NCBI GenBank assembly: GCA_015075005.1 | Contig: JABTVC010000003.1 | Coordinates: 62,001 to 126,000, forward strand | DNA length: 64,000 bases | Direction: 5' to 3' | From: Planctomycetia bacterium | GTDB lineage: Bacteria > Planctomycetota > Brocadiia > Brocadiales > Brocadiaceae | In this document: piece by piece, positions 1 to 7,205 of the stretch | Layout of the letters: the number at the start of each line of letters is the position of its first letter | How positions within the stretch are numbered: position 1 is the first letter of the stretch | The notes under the pieces: generated by a model | Told to the model about the DNA's origin: nothing | Database searches by the model: none | Seen by the model: the letters and a program-made list of their open reading frames with translations, nothing else | Program-made: the position numbers and the translations under genes

Positions 1-384
1 TCACTCCACCACCTTTATACTAAGGTTTCTTGCCACATCACACATACGGTCGTCAAGGCTAATAAGCGGTAATTTATTTTCAACACAAGACTGTAAATAG
101 TAAGCATCATAGGCATATATACTGAATCGAAGAGCGATTTTGATTGCATCATGTATTTTTACCGGAACCAATTTGACTGCTATTCTCTGCGAGATGTCGT
201 ACGCCTTGAGAACTTCCCGATCATTAAGGTTACCCTTTTTTCTGACTGCAATCAATGCATTTCCAATTTCGTATGGCAAAATTTCAGGAGAGACTATTTT
301 CCTCCCGAGGGTTTTATTAATAATCCAGTCCCTGTCAGATTCGTCGAGAACGACAGTAAGAAATGCGCTTGTGATCTGCGACAT
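1..384 (-). CDS. PIN-domain (VapC-like) protein, probably impaired
   Basis: A 127-residue protein of the PIN ribonuclease family, the usual toxin of VapBC pairs. Visible family landmarks are the acidic residue in PYEIGNAL (about residues 37-44), the Asp of YAYDAYYL (about 91-98) and the Asp pair in SLDDRM (about 109-114). The first catalytic Asp, normally in a DAS/DSS motif just before the first helix, is missing: the aligned residues read ITSAFL. The frame has no better upstream start, and a palindromic repeat (403-443) lies directly upstream where an antitoxin gene would be expected. No antitoxin is visible. I infer a 5'-damaged, probably inactive orphan toxin. The family call is fairly safe; activity is doubtful. 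The gene lies just beyond the distal end of cassette array 1. Confidence 0.65.
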   Translation of the reverse strand: MSQITSAFLTVVLDESDRDWIINKTLGRKIVSPEILPYEIGNALIAVRKKGNLNDREVLKAYDISQRIAVKLVPVKIHDAIKIALRFSIYAYDAYYLQSCVENKLPLISLDDRMCDVARNLSIKVVE

Positions 385-402
385 TGCATTATTTCCTCGC
401 CC

Positions 403-443
403 TATTAGGTTGTTGGGTTTCGTTCCTCAACCCAACCTACAAT
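403..443. repeat. Palindromic repeat GTAGGTTGGGTT...AACCCAAC
   Basis: An inverted repeat whose arms are GTAGGTTGGGTT and AACCCAACAACC around a short AGGAACG loop. A diverged relative lies at 60058-60090 (GGTTGGGTT, loop, AACCC). Repeats of this look are dispersed in many bacterial genomes. Here it directly abuts the 5' end of the PIN-domain gene and may have displaced its start or promoter. Confidence 0.7.
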
Positions 444-507
444 ACTAAACTGTTACCCATCGACCACTCCCAAGTTCGAATTAGAAGGTTTTGAGATTTG
501 TATATAT

Positions 508-589
508 TTACAACATCGCAATTAACGGGCGGGAAATAGCAGAGCGAAGCGGCGCTTTTTCCCGCCCGTGTTAAATTGCTTTGTTAGCG
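508..589 (-). other. attC-like recombination site (array 1, distal)
   Basis: Reading the minus strand, an R''-like box (CGCTAAC, 583-589) is followed by AAAGCAATTT, a long imperfect stem (ACGGGCGGG against CCCGCCCGT), and an R'-like box GTTGTAA (508-514). The arms are complementary except for extra unpaired bases on one side, the asymmetry typical of folded integron attC sites. The upstream 159-residue gene runs into the site, as cassette genes often do. The R' box is degenerate against GTTRRRY, so recombination competence is uncertain. Confidence 0.7.
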
Positions 590-1050
590 CTCCAGTTATC
601 ATTTTTTCTTGCTCGTCTTTTTTTTCTTTCGTACTGATTGAGCCAACCATGTACTGTTTGCCAAGGATCACCCTTACCGTGAAAGGTAAGGAAGTATGGC
701 CTGTGCCTCGATAACCACCCGAAGAATATGAACATTGAAAGATCACTAGATTTGTCTTCTTCCCAGAGTTCCCATGCCCTTTGAATTTCAGCTTTTGCCT
801 TTTTTACCAAGATTCGTTTCTTCGGTTTTTTCGAGTAGCAATCTTCCCATGCATTTAACGGATCATTCTCGGTGCCTTCATACATTCGTCCGGGACTAGG
901 CATCGACACATAATTTATGCCCTCTGATGTTCTCTCAATAGCCGCGCAGGATGTACACCACTTTATCCCTTGGTCCATGATAGTTTTTACGCCGTTTACG
1001 TCTGCGCCATCGGTTCGGCCACATGATGCACAATATAACTTGGCGGTCAT
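571..1050 (-). CDS. Hypothetical zinc-binding cassette protein
   Basis: A 159-residue protein I do not recognise. The N-terminus has a CASC pair (residues 8-11) and a WCTSC pair (about 32-36) separated by some 20 residues, suggesting a small treble-clef or zinc-ribbon fold. The rest is rich in Lys, Trp and Glu and ends in a basic tail (ERKKRRARKNDNW). A good ribosome-binding site (AGGAGG, about 6 bases before ATG) supports the start. The last codons lie inside the attC-like site at 508-589, so this looks like the gene of an integron cassette. Function unknown. Confidence 0.6.
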   Translation of the reverse strand: MTAKLYCASCGRTDGADVNGVKTIMDQGIKWCTSCAAIERTSEGINYVSMPSPGRMYEGTENDPLNAWEDCYSKKPKKRILVKKAKAEIQRAWELWEEDKSSDLSMFIFFGWLSRHRPYFLTFHGKGDPWQTVHGWLNQYERKKRRARKNDNWSANKAI

Positions 1051-1059
1051 ATTCCTCCT

Positions 1060-1323
1060 TTATGCACGTGACACAAAATGTGTTCGGCCAGTTTGAGCAC
1101 TAGCAATGATTAGATTGATCCGCATAATGTGCTGAATACAGAATACTATCGTGATAATCAATTCAGACACTGCCACTTGTGTCTCTTTGCACTTGTTATC
1201 ATGTCGTCTTATGCGGATCAGCATAAAATCCTCTTGTTCCATACGATCCAATGACAATAAGAAAGTAATGTTGCTGACGATTTCACCTGCTTTTTCATTG
1301 GATAGGTTTTTTGATAACTTCAT
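1060..1323 (-). CDS. Small hypothetical ORF of a decayed cassette
   Basis: An 87-codon frame between two cassette genes in array 1. The first half (MKLSKNLSNEKAGEIVSNIT and onward) looks protein-like. The second half is read through a nested inverted repeat (1117-1219) and is probably not a conserved domain. It starts just after the attC-like site at 1340-1408, where the gene of the next cassette is expected. No family recognised. It may be a truncated or non-functional cassette gene. Confidence 0.3.
   Translation of the reverse strand: MKLSKNLSNEKAGEIVSNITFLLSLDRMEQEDFMLIRIRRHDNKCKETQVAVSELIITIVFCIQHIMRINLIIASAQTGRTHFVSRA
1117..1219. repeat. Nested inverted repeat, possible decayed attC
   Basis: Outer arms GATCCGCATAA (1117-1127) and TTATGCGGATC (1209-1219) are perfectly complementary. 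Inside lies a second pair, TGATAA...TTATCA (1152-1201), enclosing AGACAC/GTGTCT. It sits between two cassette genes, where an attC site is expected, but clear R/L boxes are not present. Either a decayed attC or an unrelated palindromic element. Confidence 0.4.
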
Positions 1324-1339
1324 TTTTTATTCGATTACC

Positions 1340-1408
1340 CCATAACGATTAAGCGGTGGGGCGCGAGCCACGAAGCGGTTAAACATCCCAACGAGCGCCT
1401 TGTTAGCA
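1340..1408 (-). other. attC-like recombination site (array 1, proximal)
   Basis: On the minus strand it runs from an R''-like box (TGCTAAC, 1402-1408) through AAGGCGCTCG and a GC-rich hairpin with a CGCTTCGTGGC centre to CGCTTAATC and an R'-like box GTTATGG (1340-1346). The order R''-L''-hairpin-L'-R' matches an integron attC site read in the same direction as the preceding gene (1413-1886), which ends 5 bases before it. Confidence 0.72.
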
Positions 1409-1412
1409 ATCA

Positions 1413-1886
1413 TCAAACAATCCAGTCTGGCTTCGTTTGAATAGGCCCTGGATTATTTCTAGGCTTCACTGGGAATGGCTTTCCGCAACCAGGACAATTA
1501 TAGTCCCCAGACATTACCCGCTTATCTTGAAGAATATGAATTTCCTTTTTTTCGAGGCAACTCGGACATATAAAGTGGTTTGTTCCTTCTTTTGACTTAT
1601 ATACTACTGCACCCCCATGTGTTTCAACCAACTCATAATTTTCAAGTCGTTTTTTCCACTCATCGTTTTCATTTGCAATTTTCTTCAGCTTATTATTTTC
1701 TTCCTGTAGCCTGAATAGTTCTTCTCGCAATTGAAAAAGAGCATCTTGAGCTTCTCCAACTTTTTTTACGGCATCATTAATCTTCTCGATCGATTCAGTT
1801 TTGGTTTTGAGGTGTGCAAATCCAGTAAAGACCTCCTTTGCCATTTTTAGACCATTATATGCAGCTGTAAACGTTGTTACATCCAT
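1413..1886 (-). CDS. Coiled-coil and zinc-ribbon cassette protein, first cassette of array 1
   Basis: A 157-residue soluble protein. Residues about 28-85 form a predicted coiled coil rich in Glu/Lys (QLREELFRLQEENNKLKK). The C-terminal part has two Cys pairs, CPSC (about 106-109) and CPGC (about 132-135), forming a zinc ribbon, followed by a Pro/Lys tail. Proteins with this arrangement (coiled coil, GGAVVYK segment, zinc ribbon) are, to my knowledge, common as hypothetical integron or accessory-region genes; the molecular function is unknown. It is the cassette nearest the attI-like region at about 1914, with the platform promoter (2011-2040) pointing into it, and an attC-like site follows its stop codon. 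Confidence 0.75.
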   Translation of the reverse strand: MDVTTFTAAYNGLKMAKEVFTGFAHLKTKTESIEKINDAVKKVGEAQDALFQLREELFRLQEENNKLKKIANENDEWKKRLENYELVETHGGAVVYKSKEGTNHFICPSCLEKKEIHILQDKRVMSGDYNCPGCGKPFPVKPRNNPGPIQTKPDWIV

Positions 1887-2010
1887 TTGCCATTACCTCG
1901 CGTTTGACTGCCGACAATGATTATACAGCCTGTATAAAACGGCAAACACAAAATCTCTCACTATATATGATATACTGCGATTTCAAAAGAGAGTTAATCA
2001 ACAGAGTCAT

Positions 2011-2040
2011 ATATAAGAAGTTGCCGTGTCTTCTTGTCAA
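2011..2040 (-). promoter_or_regulatory. Candidate cassette promoter (Pc) of array 1
   Basis: On the minus strand TTGACA (2035-2040), an 18-base spacer and TTATAT (2011-2016). It points across the attI edge into the first cassette gene about 120 bases downstream. The same element is conserved in the second platform with GTGACA as the -35 box. Inferred from sequence only. Confidence 0.6.
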
Positions 2041-2123
2041 GCATTGTAACTACTTTCACATCAAGCTTTTTCTGCATTTTCTCCAATCGCCCATTCCGGA
2101 TTATGCAGACTGTATGATCCGGC

Positions 2124-2220
2124 CTACAACCCATTAACCGGGCTTCGGACGCCGTGACTGCCTTTGCTCAAGACATGGGTGCAGATCATCGTCGTGCTGA
2201 CGTCTTTGGCGAAGACAATC
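2124..2220 (-). pseudogene. intI: Integron integrase C-terminal relic (copy 1)
   Basis: Translating the minus strand gives VFAKDVSTTMICTHVLSKG followed by SHGVRSPVNGL and a stop. This matches the end of integron integrases (tyrosine recombinases), where the pattern is GHxDVxTTMIYTHVL...G..GVRSPxD.L. The THV segment holds the position of the catalytic Tyr; in this copy the residue before THV is Cys instead of Tyr. Everything upstream of about residue -27 is missing. The relic is on the same strand as the cassettes, unlike class 1 integrons, where the integrase points away from them. Confidence 0.8.
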
Positions 2221-2245
2221 AGAGATCATTTACCGCTTTACAATG

Positions 2246-2443
2246 TCAAACTTCTTTTACATGGAGACGATAGGAAATTGTTTCTTCTTTGAAATAGGAT
2301 GATAATACAAAATGAAGAAGAATGCAAGCCTTTTCGGTTTTCTCTGGGGAAAGAACGGATGAGAATCGTTCAGGTTTTCCGAGAATAGGTGTTTTAGCAA
2401 ATTCTTGTGTCATAATTTGGTTCTTCTCCAAATTAGTTTGCAA
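2246..2443 (-). other. Conserved short frame in platform copy 1
   Basis: A frame beginning MTQEFAKTPILGKPERFSSV after an upstream part that lies in the ISL3 end. The second platform has the counterpart IQEFAKIFILGKPGKIHP at 15509-15700. Both keep the frame despite base changes, which hints at a former coding sequence, perhaps the start of the deleted integrase. It is not in frame with the integrase relic, and I cannot assign it. Listed as a remnant, not as a functional gene. Confidence 0.35.
2411..2418. repeat. Left 8-bp target duplication of ISL3 copy 1
   Basis: CATAATTT at 2411-2418 is repeated at 3733-3740, directly flanking the element. The uninterrupted sequence CATAATTTGTACTAATTT is present once in the second platform at about 15695-15713, which confirms the insertion point. 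Confidence 0.85.
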
Positions 2444-3732
2444 AAGCTTGTATAATTTTTAATGAAAAGTACCGTTCGTCATGAAATCCATAAGCTTTTC
2501 TTTTGATAACCTTGATCTTATTATTAACCCCTTCGAGTTTACTCGTATGAATTTTATAGTCACAGTGATTCAAGATTCCATAGCTATGTTTCATAAGCAT
2601 GTTTGCAAACTTATGCACAACAGAATGGTTTATCGTTTTCGCTAAAAGCGCATTCGTCAATGGCTTTTCTCGCCCACGTCCGTGAGGTATAAGTCCAAAT
2701 ATGTTTGAGGTTTGTCTTTAAGAATCAGAACGGTATTTATTGTTTCATTGAGTGACAAGAGCTGTTTGAGATGTTCTCGGTGTTTTTCCTGCGAATATTT
2801 CGTTTGTTTTTTTAACAAAAGATATTTTGAACCCTTGAAGACGTCCTTGTCCTCTTTCGACGCTTTTGGTATTCAGCATTTCATGCCTTGTCAATAACTT
2901 TACAAAACCTGATACTACATGAAACAGGTCAAAGACTATCTTGACATGCGGCACATGCTTTTTACTGCAAGAATATAAGGGCCCCACATATCCATGGCAA
3001 TGGCCTCAAGAGACTGTCTTTCCTCCTCTGTCATACCGGCAAAGAAGGTTTCCAGGGTTTCTTTTGTTCTTTCTTACCCACCCAGACTACCGACCACTCA
3101 GATAGTCAGAACAACGGTCAAATAGCGCTGTCCCTTCTTAACAGAGATTTCGTCTACTGCCAGTATGCGAAGATGCTGATAGTCAGTCTGCGCGTATTGT
3201 CGTTCCAGAAAAACTTATCGATTGCTTTTACTGGTTTTCCAGTTCATTCCAAAATGTTTTGCTTCGGTAATGGTTAACATTTTACACAGTTCGTGAATAT
3301 ACGCTGCTAAACGATGCGTAACACGACTGTAAGGTTGAAAAAAACCTAAGTCTTCAACTACGATTCGATTGCATGACTCACAGGCTATCACGATACGAAC
3401 AATTTATCCATACGCGAACAGGCCGATTCATATCCCGCAAAGCTCGTTTGTCGTGACGATAAATGCGCTGTGCTTTGCTGCCACACATGACATATTGGGT
3501 GAAATCGTTCATCGGGCACTGCAGTAAGCTGGGATATCTCAGCATCAGAAAAAACAGTTTGCTTTGTAATTCTTACCCGCTGAAAGGAAAATATGGTAAT
3601 ATACTTAACGTGGACATTGCTGGCCTCCTGTAAATAAGTTATATATCGGTATATAGGAAACACCAAATGTCACTCTTTTCAATGATTTAATGAAATTTCT
3701 CCTCAATTTCTATTGACTAATTTGGAAGAACC
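2419..3732 (-). mobile_element. ISL3-family insertion sequence, copy 1 (1314 bp)
   Basis: The ends are imperfect inverted repeats: GGTTCTTCTCCAAATTAGT at the left and ACTAATTTGGAAGAACC at the right. It is flanked by the 8-bp duplication CATAATTT, the length expected for ISL3 elements. A second copy with almost the same sequence is at 56040-57349. The element carries one minus-strand transposase gene with frame breaks. It inserted in the integron platform and lies 88 bases upstream of the nadE start, separating nadE from its original upstream region. Confidence 0.85.
2434..3660 (-). pseudogene. ISL3-family transposase, frameshifted (copy 1)
   Basis: Fragments of one protein lie in several minus-strand frames: an N-terminal part with AEISQLTAVPDERFHPICHV (zinc-finger region, about 3390-3600), a central part with HVKIVFDLFHVVSGF (catalytic core around an Asp, about 2900-2950), and the C-terminal TSKLEGVNNKIKVIKRKAYG with FHDERYFSLKI (about 2440-2560). 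These are ISL3 DDE transposase signatures. At least three frame changes separate them, so no intact protein is encoded as read. Copy 2 differs from this copy by many one-base indels, so sequence error in one or both is possible. Confidence 0.8.
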
Positions 3733-3820
3733 CATAATTTGTACTAATTTTGTGTTAAAATCAATCCAAATGAATAAAATTTGTTTGCTAAAGACACACT
3801 TACCTATTAAATTAAAAGCC

Positions 3821-5461
3821 ATGAAAATTGCACTGGCGCAGATTAATCAAACGATAGGTGACTTTCAAAGGAATACGGAAAAAATCTGCTTGTACCTTGA
3901 ACGTGCCAGGAATCAAGACGCGGACCTTATCGTTTTCCCGGAATTAGCCGTTACGGGCTATCCACCTAAGGATTTTCTCGATATTCCAGCGTTTATAGAT
4001 GAAAATCTAAAGGCCCTCAACGAAATAACCAGCCGCGTATCTGGTATTTCTGCCATTGTGGGCTTCATCGATAGAAACAAGCGGCATCATGGTAAGCTTG
4101 TTCATAATGCGGCAGCATTCATTCAGGATCAAAAGATTGTTTCTGTCCATCACAAGTCACTCCTGCCGACATACGATGTCTTCGATGAATGCCGTTACTT
4201 TGAACCAGCGCATCTGATTTCACCGGTAAAATTCAAGGACTATACGTTGGGCATATCGATCTGTGAAGATATATGGAACGACGAAGAATTCTGGACACGT
4301 CCCTTGTATGAGATAGACCCGATCGAAAACCTGGTCTCTCAAGGGGCAAATGTCATGATCAATATCTCCTCTTCACCCTTTGCCGTGGGGAAACATGATA
4401 GGATCAGAGTGCGTATGCTTATACACGACGCTATGAAATATAAAGTTCCCTTTGTCTATGTAAATCAGGTGGGGGGCAATGACGACCTCGTCTTCGATGG
4501 AAACAGTGTGGTAATAAATGCCCAGGGCAAGCTTATTGCCCAGGCTGCCACCTTTGAAGAGGACTTGATGGTGGTCGATATAAAAAACCCATCGGTACAA
4601 ATACAACCTAAGATCTATTCCGATATCGAAACGGTACATATGGCCTTAATTGCCGGGCTTCGGGATTATGTAATAAAGTGCGGTTTTAAGAAGATAATCA
4701 TTGGTCTTAGCGGGGGTATCGATTCTGCTGTAACCGCTGCACTTGCTGTAGAATTCCTGGGCAACACAAATGTCATCGGAGTACTCATGCCATCCCAATT
4801 TTCGTCACAGGGGAGCATTGATGATGCCGTAAAACTTTCGCAGAACCTTGGTATTGCATATAAAATCATACCCATTCAGGAGGTATTTGTAATATATCAG
4901 AAAACCCTTGAGACCGAATTCAAAGGAAGTCCCTTCGATATTGCCGAAGAAAATCTCCAGGCACGCATCCGTGGCAATATCCTCATGGCGCTTTCCAATA
5001 AGTATGGATACCTTGTCCTAACAACGGGAAACAAGTCGGAACTGGCTGTAGGCTATTGTACCCTGTATGGTGACATGAGTGGCGGGCTTGCCTTGATCTC
5101 TGATGTCCCAAAAACGATGGTTTATGAACTAGCCAGGTATATAAACCGGGAAAAAGAGATTATCCCACAGAATTCTATTACCAAGCCCCCTTCTGCTGAA
5201 TTGAAACCGAATCAATTTGACCAGGACAGCTTGCCCCCGTATGATGTGCTCGATGGCATCTTGAAGGCATATGTGGAAGATGCCAGGGGCATCGACGAGA
5301 TTGTTCGAATGGGGTTTGATGAAAAGGTTGTGCGGGAAATCATAAGAAAGGTAAGCAGAAATGAATACAAGCGGCGACAGGCTGCTCCGGGTATCAAGGT
5401 AACTTCCAAGGCATTTGGATCGGGCAGACGAATGCCCATTACCCATAATTTTATGTGTTAA
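3821..5461 (+). CDS. nadE: Glutamine-dependent NAD+ synthetase
   Basis: Makes NAD+ from deamido-NAD+ with ATP, taking ammonia from glutamine: the last step of NAD synthesis, in the cytosol. 546 residues from the ATG at 3821; the frame is open further upstream, but that would start inside the IS. The N-terminal nitrilase-type amidase domain shows the Glu-Lys-Cys triad: E41 (FPELAVTGYPP), K112 (HHKSLLPTYD), C148 (SICEDIW). The C-terminal synthetase domain has the ATP pyrophosphatase loop SGGIDS (297-302) and TTGNKSELAVGYCTLYGD. Length fits the two-domain family. murI follows after about 30 bases, probably co-transcribed. The ISL3 element ends 88 bases before the start codon. Confidence 0.95.
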   Translation: MKIALAQINQTIGDFQRNTEKICLYLERARNQDADLIVFPELAVTGYPPKDFLDIPAFIDENLKALNEITSRVSGISAIVGFIDRNKRHHGKLVHNAAAFIQDQKIVSVHHKSLLPTYDVFDECRYFEPAHLISPVKFKDYTLGISICEDIWNDEEFWTRPLYEIDPIENLVSQGANVMINISSSPFAVGKHDRIRVRMLIHDAMKYKVPFVYVNQVGGNDDLVFDGNSVVINAQGKLIAQAATFEEDLMVVDIKNPSVQIQPKIYSDIETVHMALIAGLRDYVIKCGFKKIIIGLSGGIDSAVTAALAVEFLGNTNVIGVLMPSQFSSQGSIDDAVKLSQNLGIAYKIIPIQEVFVIYQKTLETEFKGSPFDIAEENLQARIRGNILMALSNKYGYLVLTTGNKSELAVGYCTLYGDMSGGLALISDVPKTMVYELARYINREKEIIPQNSITKPPSAELKPNQFDQDSLPPYDVLDGILKAYVEDARGIDEIVRMGFDEKVVREIIRKVSRNEYKRRQAAPGIKVTSKAFGSGRRMPITHNFMC

Positions 5462-5492
5462 GAAATAGTTTCTTATTGGGTATCAGAAGTTT

Positions 5493-6308
5493 GTGGAAAA
5501 TTTTACAGCTAAATTACCTATTGGTGTCTTCGATTCAGGTATTGGAGGAATCTCGGTTCTCGCTGAGATAATCAAGGCACTACCTTACGAGGAGTTTGTG
5601 TATTTTGCCGATACACTTCATTCCCCTTACGGGACCAAGCCAGAGGATGTTGTCCGGTCTCTATCGATAAAAGTTACTGAATTCCTGGCCCTTATGGGCA
5701 TTAAATCCCTGGTCGTTGCGTGTAACACAGCCACAAGCGTTGCAATCAACGAGATTCGAAGGAAGTATCCTTTTCCGGTGATTGGTATGGAGCCCGCCTT
5801 AAAACCAGCGGTGGGGCTTGGACTCACAGGCAAAATTCTCGTCATGGCTACTCCCCTGACGTTAAAAAGCAAAAAATTTAATGTGCAGGTACAGCATTAC
5901 AAAGATCTGGCAGAGATCGTTCCGCTCCCATGTGGAGGACTGATTGAGATTAGTGAAGATGATCATTCCGGCGGACAAGAGATTCGGGAATATCTTGCTC
6001 AGGTATTTTCCCCGGTAAACACCATGGATATTTCAGCTATTGTCCTGGGTTGTACTCACTATGTCTTAATAAAAAAGGAAATCGCGGACATTGCAGGAAG
6101 TAAAGTTGTTATTGTCGATGGAAATTGCGGAACAGCGCGGCATTTACGGAACGTGCTTCAGAATGAACATCTGCTGAATACTGCAATTGCAGAAAAAATT
6201 CATATTCCTTTAAAGGCACGGGTAAAGTTTTATGCCTCGGGAAGTGAAAGTGAGGTGATGATAAGGAAGTGCAGGCAACTATTACAAAATGAGGGGATTG
6301 TCAGTTAG
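5493..6308 (+). CDS. murI: Glutamate racemase
   Basis: Converts L- to D-glutamate for peptidoglycan stem peptides. 271 residues with a GTG start. The family landmarks are FDSGIGG (13-19), the first catalytic cysteine in VACNTATS (C77) and the second in LGCTHY (C187). It lies about 30 bases after nadE on the same strand. No frame breaks. With alr (17456) and murJ (37861) it is one of three peptidoglycan-precursor genes in the window. Confidence 0.93.
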   Translation: MENFTAKLPIGVFDSGIGGISVLAEIIKALPYEEFVYFADTLHSPYGTKPEDVVRSLSIKVTEFLALMGIKSLVVACNTATSVAINEIRRKYPFPVIGMEPALKPAVGLGLTGKILVMATPLTLKSKKFNVQVQHYKDLAEIVPLPCGGLIEISEDDHSGGQEIREYLAQVFSPVNTMDISAIVLGCTHYVLIKKEIADIAGSKVVIVDGNCGTARHLRNVLQNEHLLNTAIAEKIHIPLKARVKFYASGSESEVMIRKCRQLLQNEGIVS

Positions 6309-6367
6309 TAGGAATTTTTTTGTGTTGGTAAATTTGATAAAATTTTTTAGTAGAGAGGAGAAACCGT

Positions 6368-6860
6368 ATGTCGACATTAGATAATTTGAAGGATGCCTTT
6401 GCGGGTGAATCGCAGGCCAACAGAAGAAATACCTCGCCTTTGCAAAAAGGCTGATGGAAGGGGTTTTAACCAGGTTGCAAAGCTCTTCCGGGCTGCTGCG
6501 AGGCTGAAACAGTACATGCCCATAACCACTGAGGGTAATGGGAGGTATTAAAGAGTACAAAAAGAAAATATCCAGGAAGCCATTGAGGGAGAAACGTATG
6601 AGTTTACCAAGATGTACCCTCAGATGATTGAAGAGGCCAGGAATGAGGGAAATAAACAGGCCTTGCAGAGTTTTGAAATTGCCAATAAAGTAGAAAAGAT
6701 ACATGCAGACCTTTATCAAAAGGCATTACAAAATCTGGGCAAGAACGAGGCCGTAGATTACTATGTTTGCCAGACCTGTGGAAATACGGTTGAAAAGGAG
6801 GCGCCGGATAAATGCCCCATCTGCGGCGCACCTAAGTCCATGTTTACCAAGATTAGCTAG
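6368..6860 (+). pseudogene. rbr: Rubrerythrin, frameshifted
   Basis: Rubrerythrins are non-heme di-iron peroxidases that detoxify H2O2. The start (ATG 6368, after GAGAGGAG) gives MSTLDNLKDAFAGESQANR, the usual N-terminus. The frame then breaks near 6425, 6470 and 6510-6540, where AAAYLAFAKKA-, VAKLFRAAA- and VHA-type segments fall in different frames. From 6612 the rest is intact: MYPQMIEEARNEG and the C-terminal rubredoxin domain with CQTCG and CPICG. The di-iron ligands would lie partly in the broken section. Several losses fall in short homopolymers, so sequencing error is a serious alternative to gene death. Confidence 0.8.
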
Positions 6861-6893
6861 TAAATCGTTTCGTTACTATATCAGATTCATTAT

Positions 6894-7157
6894 CATTGCG
6901 AACGATAGCGAGGCAATCTTAACCTTTTGCAATACAAATCAGGCATTCGGCGACTTGTTTTGGTTAACCCCACCCCTTCCCTCCCCGTAAACGGGAAGGG
7001 AGATAGGTTTCAATATGAGTGTACTGGTCAGGCAAAAGTTTTAGGAACTCCGTAAACGGGAAGATAGGTTTCCCCCCGTTTACGGGGGGATTATGGGGGG
7101 TATTGGGAATTCCTGTACGTCCAGAGATTGCTTCGTCACTCCGTTCCTCGCAATGAC
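6894..7157. repeat. Intergenic repeats (REP-like and GTAAACGGG hairpins)
   Basis: The 340-base gap between the rubrerythrin and the DUF3786 gene holds two copies of a REP-like motif in opposite orientation: CATTGCGA...GCGAGGCAATCTT (6894-6920) and AGAGATTGCTTCGTCACT...CTCGCAATGAC (7123-7157). Between them are several GTAAACGGG and CCCGTTTAC segments able to pair (about 6985-7095). Typical dispersed intergenic repeats; no gene seen. Confidence 0.65.
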
Positions 7158-7205
7158 ATGACAGACTAGCAAGGTATTGGCTAAGGCAGATGAACAAAAA
7201 ATCAA

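Larger units (their letters stand above)
1914..2418 (-). other. Integron platform copy 1: attI-like region, promoter and integrase relic
   Basis: This block is repeated at 15239-15713. Both copies are clearly homologous up to CAATGATTATACAG (about 1914 and 15239) and then change abruptly into unrelated cassette sequence. That edge is where an attI crossover (G/TT) would be. On the minus strand the order is: a ~60-codon frame of unknown origin, integrase C-terminal relic, promoter, attI edge, cassettes. Copy 1 carries about 45 bp more than copy 2 between promoter and attI edge (about 1958-2005). The ISL3 insertion at 2419 interrupts the platform, which resumes at 3733-3750. Confidence 0.75.

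Noticed and set aside
3713-3820. Longer N-terminus for NAD synthetase starting inside the ISL3 end
   Set aside because: The additional 36 residues are not part of the family, and the frame begins in the insertion sequence.
4373-4639. Minus-strand frames within nadE
   Set aside because: Fully inside a well-supported gene, no start signal.
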